A DNA stretch of 64,000 bases, from positions 558,001 to 622,000 of the forward strand of contig OY751495.1 of NCBI GenBank assembly GCA_963565915.1, in the 5' to 3' direction. Of the stretch, positions 21,424 to 30,866 are shown piece after piece. The notes beneath the pieces were generated by a model. It saw nothing but the letters and a program-made list of their open reading frames with translations, did not search any database and was not told the DNA's origin. The translations under genes and the position numbers were made by a program. Numbering within the stretch: the first letter of the stretch is position 1; every line of letters starts with the position of its first letter. The DNA is from Entoloma clypeatum (Eukaryota; Basidiomycota; Agaricomycetes; Agaricales; Entolomataceae).

Positions 21424-21917
21424 CTGTAAGGGCGACCTTACGATCCAACAACTCCGAAGTGCTCCGAAGCGACTCCGATGTCAGACGACTTGCAAGGGAA
21501 ATCCAAAGTTAAATTAGACTCTACGAAGTACAATATGAGGCGTACCTTGCAAGGGAAATCCAAAGAGAAAGTTCTGAGGATTCCCTTGCAGGCTAGACAG
21601 CTATATAGATGACGAGAATTGGAAATGAGGAGAGGAATGTTGAAATACAACAAAGATCAGGAGTAGGGATGGGAACAGAATATGTAAATCGGAAGCGTGC
21701 ATGTGGTGGTATAAATCATTGCTCCGACGTGCACTCCGACATGAAGGACGGGTCAGAGGTGTCGGAGGTTGTCGGAGGTCGGAGGTGTTGAAGGATAGAT
21801 GGAAACAAAAGGAAACATAAAGTATAGTAATATAAATAATAGACATACCACAACAGTCGGAGGGTCGGAGGACGGGTCAGAGGTGTCATTGAGGAAATCG
21901 GATGGTTGCCCTTACAG
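21424..21917. mobile_element. MITE with CTCCGA subterminal repeats
   Basis: A 494-bp noncoding element. Ends are CTGTAAGGGCGACC on the left and GGTTGCCCTTACAG on the right, inverted repeats with one mismatch over 14 bp. It is flanked by AAC (21421-21423, 21918-21920), and removing it with one AAC rejoins the Gypsy-D ORF in frame. Many CTCCGA/TCGGAG motifs lie near both ends. A CTTGCAAGGGAAATCCAAAG unit occurs twice inside (about 21488 and 21547). The 3-bp duplication is short, so the superfamily is uncertain. Confidence 0.65.
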
Positions 21918-22057
21918 AACCACTCCGCCCCCCTACCGAATCCACGTCGCCCTTGACCAGCGATTGAAGCCTTTCCGATGTCAAGACAGATGTCAAAGGA
22001 AAGAAGAAATCTTATGGAGTCGTCAAACGCTCCAGAAGAAAAATCACGCGCACCATC

Positions 22058-22402
22058 ATGTCTATTCCATTAGGGCATGGTTCCTCATCTGAAACCCCTA
22101 TCGACCTCACCAACGAACCCGATTGCATTGGTTATGAAATTGACATGCATGGATGCACTCACTTCCCAATCAAACCTTGGCGTCATCCTGTAGGATGGCC
22201 GCACATTGACAAAGGACGCAAATGTGGTATCTGCGGAGCCGGAGGACACATTGAGTGTCAATGTGGACTTTTTGCATGTCAGAAATGTGGGAAGAAAGCG
22301 GCGGGACATTACAGCTATGAATGTCTTGGATCTGGCTATGCAGAACTCGAAGGCGAGCCATACAAATTTGATGATGATGCCATGCATAACATGGTGACTT
22401 GA
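22058..22402 (+). CDS. Cysteine-rich (zinc-knuckle-like) protein at the 3' end of Gypsy-D
   Basis: ATG 22058 opens a 114-codon frame ending TGA 22402. The core is a double cysteine cluster, CGICGAGGHIECQCG followed by FACQKCGKKAAGHYSYEC, resembling two joined zinc knuckles (CX2CX4H... then CX2CX6H...C). The same frame is open upstream of the ATG for at least 30 codons (basic, Lys/Arg-rich), so the real protein is probably the end of the ORF starting at 14914 after a frameshift. It ends about 30 bp before the polypurine tract. A nucleic-acid-binding role is an inference from the cysteine pattern only. Confidence 0.55.
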   Translation: MSIPLGHGSSSETPIDLTNEPDCIGYEIDMHGCTHFPIKPWRHPVGWPHIDKGRKCGICGAGGHIECQCGLFACQKCGKKAAGHYSYECLGSGYAELEGEPYKFDDDAMHNMVT

Positions 22403-22430
22403 AAACATTGAAGCTGGTGACTTCAAGCAT

Positions 22431-22443
22431 AGAAGGGGGGTAA
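22431..22443 (+). other. Polypurine tract and start of the Gypsy-D 3' LTR
   Basis: AGAAGGGGGGTAA is followed at 22444 by TGTTACACTTTTTCACCC, the expected polypurine tract plus TG of a 3' LTR on the plus strand. The LTR end cannot be fixed because there is no second copy. A perfect palindrome, CTCGGCAATTGCCGAG, lies within the presumed LTR at 22671-22686. Confidence 0.6.
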
Positions 22444-22739
22444 TGTTACACTTTTTCACCCTTTCCCTATGCACCTTCACACAACCCCTCAACCCTCGAT
22501 CCCTATCAGACCCCGTTTCCTTAACTCCGACGATCCTGGGACATGTGTCCCCTCTATCAGTGCTATGACTGCACGAGGGGCGGCCATTGGGGGGGGAAAG
22601 TGGCTGGGTGGAGTGAAGGTGGGGGATAAAAAAAAGTGTGGGAAGGTTTCAACTTATGTATGGGTCAACTCTCGGCAATTGCCGAGCGACGCACGTCGTC
22701 GAGTCCCAATCCGTGGCACTGTAAGTGCTAAAATTAGTT

Positions 22740-23579
22740 TGTAACTTATGTAGAGATACTTAAAAGCTAATAGTAAGCATATGACCAGTTAGATACATGA
22801 GCTATGTAGGTAGAGAGTCTGTACTCCAAAATGATGCATTAAAACACACTGTAAATTGTGATAAACAGTGCATCATGGGTTCCCTCAAACACAAAAACCA
22901 GTATTTTCTTGCTTCCTCCTTTCCACAACCACTTGAAACTACATGTAATATATATATGCTATTGAACCATTGTATGGGAACCTATTGAGACACTTCAAAT
23001 AAAATTAAAGGACTTCATAAGGTCAATATGAGTAAAATAAGTCGAAATTTTGTCCAAAATTTTTATTTCAGCCTTGGATCCTACATTTGTACTATACATA
23101 TACTATTGAAACAGTGTATGTAAACCTATTAAGACCCTTCAAATAAAATTAAAGGACTTGATGAGGTGAATATGAGCAAAATAGGTCGAAAATTTGACCA
23201 AATCTTTTTGTTTCAGCTTTGGATTCTCCTCATTCAGGGGATCTCACAGCACATTTGTTTTTCAAATTTGGCTCATTCATTAGGGAGATATAACACTTTT
23301 ACTGAAATCTGCACATTTCATTATTTCTATCTTATCTGGACTTCTAAAAATTATACAAAGTGCTTCAGAAGGTGTATACATATCTATTTATAAGTTCTAT
23401 CACTTCCAACTATTATTAGACCATGAGGAAGGCACTGTGCGCGCCTGCGCGATGCATTTTGCACATTGTTTACTATTATTTGGTGTAGAGCATGGCACCT
23501 CTATGACTTAAAATCTGTGGCATCATTCCATAAAATCAACACATATTTATTGACATATGATACTCTGCTACATAATTGA
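22740..23579. repeat. Noncoding AT-rich stretch with a tandem duplication
   Basis: No gene seen. A unit of about 144 bp occurs twice in tandem, from 22959 and from 23103 (shared blocks CTATTGAA, CTTCAAATAAAATTAAAGG, TTTCAGC.TTGGAT), with roughly 15% difference. The rest is AT-rich and unremarkable. Confidence 0.7.
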
Positions 23580-23581
23580 TA

Positions 23582-23957
23582 CTATCATCAACCAGTGGTT
23601 CGCGTCCACCACTGATTCGCGTTGGCTAAATATCTCAGGTATCCCTCCACCGATCACTCTCGGATTTTGACCTAGTCTTATATACCTATGACGGAGTACA
23701 TTCCATTGATAATATATTCCAAAGTTTGAGGATGAGAAGTAGGCCCATTTTGGTGAGTTGTCACGCCCACCAGCCTGCCACGTCGGACTTCAAGTTATCT
23801 GTTATTACGTTATCGTCCGAGTTCGCCTCAGGCGACGCGAAGGTGTCAACTGAAAGGGGAAGAACGATCAACGCGATCAGCTGGGTGTCAATTTTGCCAG
23901 GGGGTCACATGTGACAACGCGAACCACTGGTGGACGCGAACTACTGGTTGACGATAG
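23582..23957. mobile_element. MITE with 45-bp inverted repeats and TA duplication
   Basis: A 376-bp noncoding element whose ends, CTATCATCAACCAGTGGTTC on the left and its near reverse complement on the right, form inverted repeats of about 45 bp. It is flanked by TA on both sides (23580-23581, 23958-23959), the duplication made by Tc1/mariner-type transposases. No transposase is encoded, so it would need one in trans. Confidence 0.75.
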
Positions 23958-23959
23958 TA

Positions 23960-24294
23960 TAGTCTGTAAGCTGACTTCCTCCTGTGTAGCCATATTAAGG
24001 AGAAATGCGATGTTTTTTGAGTTTGTTTACATATATTTGACACATTTGATGTGCGCGTCATGCACGTCATCCAACGTCGAAACGACACATCCACCCATTG
24101 CTGACTCTGCAATGAGGGGCACAGATGCTGAAAAGGCCAGAATATATTTATAGATTTTATTTATAATCTGTCTACTTGTGATCGAGGCAGGAGGGAGCAC
24201 ACACACACACACCTTTTGTGTTTTTTTTTAAGTGTGCCTATTTGGGAAGTGGGAAAGTTGTGATGTAGAATGAGTGTGATGCACCAGTTATAAT
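23960..24294. other. Noncoding stretch with CA microsatellite
   Basis: No gene seen. A (CA)8 run lies at 24198-24213, followed by an oligo-T run near 24222. Confidence 0.6.
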
Positions 24295-24379
24295 GGATGT
24301 GTGGCTCAGTTGGTTAGATAGATGACTGAACTAATGTTCTGTATTGTAGAGGTTGTGAGTTCAATTCTTGCAAATGGCA
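24295..24379 (+). other. tRNA-like sequence, probable tRNA-derived SINE head
   Basis: Contains a near-consensus RNA polymerase III A box (TGGCTCAGTTGGTTAGA, 24302-24318) and, about 35 bp on, a B-box-like GAGTTCAATTC (24357-24367). D-arm and T-arm pairing is poor, the acceptor ends do not pair well and no good anticodon arm is visible, so it is not a functional tRNA. The sequence after it is a short unique tail without a clear terminator. Confidence 0.45.
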
Positions 24380-24437
24380 CAAATTTTGCACTTTGCCATT
24401 TCGTGATCTTGATTTCCGTTCCTCAGATTGTTCTGTG

Positions 24438-24629
24438 GAAAATACCGGTTTAAACCGATCCAAACCGGTCTTTGGCCCGTCTTTCAAATTCTAAAGTTTC
24501 AAGTGAACCGAAGACCAGCCGTGATCCAAAACCTTAAAAACCGAGACCAGCAGTCCGGTCTCTCACCGGTTTGGTCCCGTCCGGTCTCGGTCTGAAATCA
24601 ACGAAGGTAAACTGGACCTTGAAACACTA
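24438..24629. repeat. ACCGGT-rich fragment ending like a hAT terminus
   Basis: Dense ACCGGT / CCGGTCTC motifs end in CTTGAAACACTA at 24618-24629, the form of a hAT-type end (TAGTG on the other strand). No matching left end or 8-bp duplication was found, so this may be a truncated non-autonomous hAT. Confidence 0.35.
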
Positions 24630-25024
24630 CGCTCAAGGGCTGCTGAGATATCAGCGATGGGCGGGAGACTCGGATGGTCAGCAACGACGAGCCGTGGTAC
24701 CAGTCCTGACTTCATGATCAAACGATGCCAGTCCTATGCTCAAAGGGCTGCTGGAACATCAACTTAAGCCAGTCTTAGGCTCAATGGGCTGCTGGGAGAC
24801 AGGCGACAGGCGATTGGCGAAGAACGAGAGTGGGAGGAAACGACAAGCATGGTGTGAGTGACAACCAACAAACCCTTTGCCCTGATCATGTGATTGACAT
24901 GTTGGGCGTCTAAGTATCGCGTTGAAAAACATATGTATTGGAAAAATATAGCCAGTAATGGGCCTAGGGCCTGCGTGATGGTTGTATAGGTCATATAGGT
25001 CATGTATGTTGTATGTGAATGCAT
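24630..25024. other. Noncoding region 3' of the hAT-1 gene
   Basis: Contains three imperfect copies of GCTCAA.GGGCTGCTG (near 24631, 24738 and 24779). It probably includes the 3' end of the hAT-1 element, but I could not identify its terminal repeat. Confidence 0.45.
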
Positions 25025-26569
25025 TTATTCGTCCAAGGAAAGAGCGGAGGCAGCTGTACCTAGCTCCAGATCCCATGCAGCAGCAGCAGCATCGTCGGCA
25101 AGCAATTCTTCAAAGTCCCTCATGTCCAATACCTCCTCCACCTGGGCTGAATTCCACGAAGCGAAGTCGTCGATGTTGTTTCTCCACGCAAACTTCATCA
25201 TCTGCAGCTCCTCAAAGTGGTCGGCTCCCAGACGTGAGCAGCGGTCGGTTGCGATCAATTTGGCTGCTGAAAAGAGCCGCTCACAAGGAACCGAGGATGC
25301 AGGAACGGCAAGAACATCGAGGGCGATGCGTGCGAGAGAGTGGGATAGATCTCGGCGTTGGTCTACAATTCCATAGTTCAGTAAAGAGGGAGAAATGAAG
25401 AGGAATCTGTGTACCGCCCACCACTTGAGGACATCCATACCCTTGTGGACTTCCACAGGCCGATCCTTCACAAAATCCAGGTACTGCCTGAGTTTGGCTT
25501 TCCATCCCCCAGCATTGATCCCTCCTGCTTTTGCGGCTTTGATGGCGTCGATGTGGTCCTCGTAATTGTCCCGCTTGCGCCGGTGTGGCCTTGGTGGAAC
25601 CAGAGTTGTCACTACCATCAGCTCCCAGTACTCCTTACACTAGATAGACTTATAAGATGAATTATATGTTACTTCAAATGAAAAAGCGGGACGTACCGCT
25701 GTTTCAATGACCTTCATCGCCTCATCTTGCCAATCCTTCGCATCAACATTCCCTTCGGCGACCTCCTCTTCCTGCTCCTTCGGGCCGCCCCATTTGATCT
25801 TGATGTAGGCGATGTTATAGTGTGGGTGTAGGACTGAAACACAAGATTTCAGACTCGTCTAAATGCAGCTAATAACGACTTACTGAGAGCAAGGATGATG
25901 GCCAGGTTTTTGTCGAACAACTTGTAATACTTGTTCATCTTGTTGATGCTGTCTTTAAGTGCAGGCCAGTATGCCTCAAAACAGGAATCCTCGAGCTTGT
26001 CCTCCCATGCTGTCAGTAGATCTTCGATTGCCGGGATCACGCGCCAGAGGGTCGGCTGTGATTCGGACAAGAAATATTGTTGAATAGATTCGGTATCCTA
26101 TTGTGGTAGAATTAACTTGCATGTATGTGAATCGATAGAATGCTTCACGTACCTGTAAGATGTCGTGCACATCATCAACCCTTTGCCAGTCATCCTTGCC
26201 GAATATGAAGTCGGCCCATGCAATGTGCTCGGTTTGTCCCTCCTTGTGCAGGGTGGTGATGGGACCGAATTTGTGGTCAGCAGACAGAAGAAAGAGATCA
26301 AGGGGCTATGCTATCGTGAGCACAGCAGGAGTGCCTTGTAAAGCCTTTTCATGCACTTAAGCATCTTGATCGTCGTACTCCAGCGGATATTCAACGGTTT
26401 CACAAACTTCAAGAGTTTCTCGAAACCACATTCTTCTTGGGCACGCTCAAAGGCATCCGTGCGTGGAGAAGAAGCCCCGATCTGTGGAATGATCAAAACT
26501 CGGACTCAATGTAAAGGTGGGACAGTTGACGTACCTTGATTGCTACGGTTCCCACTGCCGCGATCACAT

Positions 26570-26940
26570 TGTTATGCTTAACAAACTGTTCCAAGGTTCG
26601 GGCAGAGTATGCAGGAAAGTGGAAAGGCGAAGAGCAATGTGATTGCTAAATCTAAGGAATCTACTACAGTACAAGAGGTTTATATAGGTACTGACTATAG
26701 GCAGTAGCGGATGAGTCAGTACTGTGGAAGGCAGTGTGCATGAGTAAGGCGACTGCGGAAGGCTATGTACAATGAGTCATACATACTGCGGAGCTGAGTA
26801 AAGCTACTGCGGAATGAGTCAGAGTGGTAGCGAAGGGAATGGAAATAGATGTTGCAACATAATGTATTCATAAGAGGGCGCCGAGCTGGGCCGATAAGTA
26901 AAAGTGATGACATCGTCCGCATACCGTAGAGTCCGTAACA
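26570..26940. repeat. Solo LTR of family B in hAT-1
   Basis: A 371-bp LTR (TGTTATGC...CCGTAACA) with a perfect 5-bp duplication, CACAT, at 26565-26569 and 26941-26945. No internal sequence remains, as expected after recombination between two LTRs. It lies within an exon of hAT-1; removing it with one CACAT restores the codons. Confidence 0.93.
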
Positions 26941-26983
26941 CACATCCAACTTACCACCCAGAACCCTATTGGTGGGTAAGCTG

Positions 26984-27292
26984 TGTTGAAGTTCCACCTG
27001 GGCGCTAGCCACAGGTGTACTGAGCAACATAGCTACAGTGGAAGTACTCTACGATACCGCTATGGTCACTTACATGGTTTGGAGGGGTAAGGCTGGTGAG
27101 AGCGGTTGAGGCTGGTAAGAGCGATGGAGCTGGTTAAGAGTCAAGAGACAACTTGTTGATATTGACAGTTTCCTGGTCTTATATACCGTACTACTGTTTG
27201 TACCAACCAAACAAGTATGTAATGAAGATATGTAAAAGTCACGTGATGTAATCTAATCTAATCTAATCTACATGATGGGAAAAGTTTCAACA
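26984..27292 (-). repeat. Copia 3' LTR
   Basis: 309-bp LTR almost identical to 34333-34642. It includes a short (TAATC)n run near its end. Confidence 0.92.
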
Positions 27293-27369
27293 CCCCCCCA
27301 TATTTAGTACATACTTCTAAATACATCTTACTTTTTCCCACATATATATATAGGTACTCTGTTTCGCCT

Positions 27370-28980
27370 AGTTATTTATCAATCCGAAGTACGGGATAAA
27401 CTTGGAAAAGAGGATTTTCCCCAGATTCTTAGTTAAAAGGTCTGCAGGGTTGTTCACTCCTTCAATGAATTCAACTGTAATTATCCCTTCGGAGACTTTT
27501 TCTCTGACGAAGTGGAATCGCACGTCAATGTGCTTGGTCGCTTCTCAGTTACAGGGTTGGATGCGATAAAGACGGAGCCGTTGTTATCTCCGTAGATTGG
27601 TACTGATCCGATCTGCATTCCAAGTTCGGCAAGCATGCTTCTCAGCCATGTTGCTGCGCGACTGCAATCTGATAACACCATATACTCTGCTTCTGTGGAA
27701 GAGAGGGCGATGGTCTTTTGCGCCGATGATACCCATGTCACCGCTCCAGACGCCAGTGATATGAAGAAGCCAGTGGTAGACCTCCTCGTGTTTTCATCTG
27801 ACGCCCAGTCGGAGTCTGTGAATGCATAGATTCCTTTCCCTGAGTCGCCATCATACATGATTGCGTAATTTTTTGTCGCCTTCAGGTACCTGCAAATATC
27901 CCTAGCCACTTCTAGATGGCATTTGGTGGGATTTGCGGAAAACTGCGACATTTTAATCACAGCAAAACAGATGTCTGGCCTTGTTCCAATCATCAGATAT
28001 AGAAGTGATCCGATGACGGATTGGTACTTTGATCGAAGTTCTGCATTGGGTTCATCTTCGGACATCATGGGTTTGTAGCCCGTAGGAAGTGGGGTATGGG
28101 TGGCGTTAGATTCGCTCATCCCCATTCGTGCAAGAATTTTCTCAAGGTAAGGTACTTGATCAATGAAGATCCTCTTCCCACGTTGCCTTATTTGGATTGA
28201 GAGAAATTCCTTTGGTTCCCCATCAGGCACTAGGTGACCTAGGTCCCTACATTCCCATGTTGCCATGAAGGCCTTCTTCTTCTCTAGCGTGTATTCCCGG
28301 TTTGTGCCGAGAAAAGCAGAGTCATCGACATAAATGACGGCGATTACGATTTCCCCTTTGGTACTTGTGTGAATGAAAACTCCCGCATCGGAGTGAAGCC
28401 GGACAAAGCCGAGCTTTTTCATGGAGGAATCAAGTTCCCTCCACCAGGCTAATGCGGCCTGCTTAAGTCCATATAGAGCTTTGAATAGTTGGTACACGAG
28501 GTGTTCTTTCCCTTTTACTATGTAGCCCTCAGGCTGTCGCATGTAAATGACTTCTCGGAGCGTTCCGTAGAGGAAGGCTGATGAGACGTCCAACAGTGTC
28601 ATGAACCACCCTTCAAGGGCTGTCAATGCCAGTATTAGTCGGACGGTTTCATATCTTACGACTGGTGAGAAGATCTGATCAAAGTCGATCCCTTCCACCT
28701 GCGAGAAGCCTTTTGCGACAAGGCGCGCTTTCAGACGCCCGTGGAATTTTTCGTTATAAACCCATTTGTTCCTTAGAGCTTTCCTCCCTGCAGGCAGGGG
28801 TACTAGCTCCGTGATCACCCCGCGGCGTTTGAGCATGTCTAGCTCTTTACGTTCAGCCGCATACCAGTCTTCTTTATTTGGAAGAGGGTATATGTCTTTA
28901 TGGGACATTTCAACGATGCCAACTTGGGCTGATATCGCCTCCATCAGGAGGTCATTCATCCATGCCGTTTGACCGCCCAA
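27370..28980 (-). pseudogene. Copia RT/RNase H, downstream copy
   Basis: The most complete RT of this element: YVDD active site (AVIYVDDSAFLG), preceded by FDQIFSPVVRYETVRLI and FLYGTLREVIYMRQPEGY. The RNase H portion follows with FTDSDWASDENTRRSTTG and KTIALSSTEAEYMVLSD. A frameshift near 27540 separates the last segment (VREKVSEGIITVEFIEG... to PYFGLINN near 27375). It lies downstream of the duplicated integrase C-terminus and an in-frame TGA. It differs from the upstream RT copy at many positions. Confidence 0.88.
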
Positions 28981-29461
28981 TCTCCGTCTTCAATCTGATT
29001 TTTCAAGATCAGACGCTGGAGTGTCTTCCCCATAGATGCTTCCTGGCATCTTCCGAACTCGTCGTTCCCTGATCGGTCGATCTGGTACTTGCTCGGGTTC
29101 CGGAGTGGGTACTCGCGGTTCGTTATCAGGCTCACTGGCAGGCAGTTCGTTGTCTGATTCAGGTTGATTCTGTTCAATGGGAACTGGGTTGTGAGGTGTT
29201 TCGTTGTGACTATCGTCGTCATTGCTGCCGGGAATGAGATCCTCAAACTCATCAGCCGGCTCTGGGTTTTCCATTTCTGGGTGGTTTTCTGGCAACGGGT
29301 CGATGTGGCATCTAGGGTACTTGCTTTCATCAAAGATAGCTTTCCCGCCCATGAAAATCGTGTTGGTCTCAGGATCCATGAAGCGGTATCCTTTGACCCC
29401 TGGTTTTGATCCGAGATAAATCATCAATCGAGATCTAGACTCCCGGGAATTTCTACGTTTT
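28981..29461 (-). pseudogene. Copia integrase C-terminus, duplicated copy
   Basis: Second copy of the end of the Copia integrase and its acidic linker (MIYLGSKPGVKGYRFMDPE to ASDLEKSD). It appears nearly identical in sequence to 30858-31338. It joins at 29461/29462 to the truncated RNase H of the upstream RT copy, which defines the tandem-duplication junction. Confidence 0.85.
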
Positions 29462-30857
29462 TCCTTCCATAGATCGGGACTGATCCGATCTGCATCCCAA
29501 GTTTGGCAAGCATGCTTCTAAGCCATGTCACTGCGCGACTGCAATCTGATAGCGCCATGTATTCTGCTTCTGTGGAAGAGAGGGCAATGGTTTTCTGCGC
29601 TGATGAAACCCATGTTACTGCTCCAGACGCCAGTGATATGAAGTAACCAGTAGTGGATTTCCTGGTGTTTTCATCTGATGCCCAATCGGAGTCTGTAAAT
29701 GCGTAGATTCCTTTCCCAGAATCGCCATCGTACATGATCGCGTAATCTTTTGTTGCCTTCAAATACCTGCAAATATCCCTAGCCACTTCTAAATGGTGTT
29801 TGGTAGGGTTTGCGGAAAATTGGGACATTTTGATCACAGCGAAACAAATGTCGGGTCTTGTCCCGATCATTAAGTACAATAGTGACCCGATGACGGATTG
29901 GTACTTGGATCTGAGTTCCGCATTGGGTTCATCCTCAGACTTCATGGGTTTGTAGCCCGTCGGGAGTGGGGTATGGGTGGCATTGGATTCGCTCATCCCC
30001 ATACGTGCGAGAATTTTCTCAAGGTAAGGTACTTGATCAATGAAGATCTTCTTCCCATGTTGCCTTATTTGGATTGAGAGAAATTCCTTTGGTTCCCCAT
30101 CGGGCACTAGGTGACCTAGGTCCCTACATTCCCATGTTGTCATGAAAGCCTTTTTCTTCTCTAGCGTGTACTCTCAGTTTGTGCCGAGAAAAGCAGAGTC
30201 ATCAACATAAATGACGGCAATTACAATTTCCCCGCTGGTACTTTTGTGAATGAACACTCCCGCATCGGAGTGAAGCCGGACAAAGCCGAGCTTTTTCATG
30301 GAGGAATCAAGTTCTCTCCACCAGGCTAATGCGGCCTGCTTAAGTCCATATAGGGCTTTGTATAGTCGGTACACGAGGTGTTCTTTCCCTTTTACTACGT
30401 AGCCCTCAGGCTGTCGCATGTAGATTACCTCAAGGAGCGTTCCATAGAGGAAGGCTGATGAGACGTCCAACAGTGTCATGAACCACCCTTCAAGGGCTGT
30501 CAATGCCAGTATTAGTCGGACGGTTTCATATCTTACGACTGGTGAGAAGATCTGATCAAAGTCGATCCCTTCCACCTGCGAGAAGCCTTTTGCGACAAGA
30601 CGCGCTTTCAGACGCCCGTTGGATTCTTCGTTATAAACCCATTTGTTCCTTAGAGCTTTCCTCCCTGCAGGCAGGGGTACTAGTTCCGTGATCACCCCGC
30701 GGCGTTTGAGCATGTCTAGCTCTTTTCGTTCAGCCGCATACCAGTCTTCTTTAGGTGGAAGAGGGTATATGTCTTTATGGGACATTTCAACGATGCCAAC
30801 TTGGACTGATATTGCCTCCATCAGGAGGTCATTCATCCATGCCGTTTGACCGCCCAA
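29462..30857 (-). pseudogene. Copia RT/RNase H, upstream copy, truncated
   Basis: RT with the same YVDD motif, interrupted by a TGA between 30144 and 30173 where the other copy has an arginine codon. The RNase H domain stops after GSVPIYG at the duplication junction and runs out of frame into integrase sequence. The RT portion differs from the downstream copy by several percent, for example LLEVIYMRQ against LREVIYMRQ and RLYKALYG against QLFKALYG. Confidence 0.85.
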
Positions 30858-30866
30858 TCTCCGTCT

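Larger units (their letters stand above)
14914..22092 (+). pseudogene. Gypsy-D 3' ORF (after pol), split by Gypsy-A copy 2 and a MITE
   Basis: An ORF starting ATG 14914 (MTTIFDTATKELHRH). It is interrupted at 15151-21239 by Gypsy-A copy 2 and at 21424-21917 by a MITE. Removing each insert with one copy of its TSD keeps the frame open: ...LLDRGV | YQQFERL... and ...PDTQT | TPPPYRIHVALD... . The total is about 200 codons. I do not recognise the N-terminal part; the middle is Pro/Thr-rich. It overlaps a second frame at 22058 with a cysteine-rich motif, and the two were probably one protein before a frameshift. Its place between pol and the 3' LTR is where some retroelements keep an extra gene. 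Confidence 0.6.

Noticed and set aside
24295..24379. Functional tRNA gene
   Set aside because: A and B boxes are present, but the D, anticodon and acceptor stems do not pair properly.
24438..25024. Terminal repeat of the hAT-1 element
   Set aside because: ACCGGT motifs occur here and at 43024-43076, but the surrounding bases do not form inverted repeats and no shared 8-bp flank was found.
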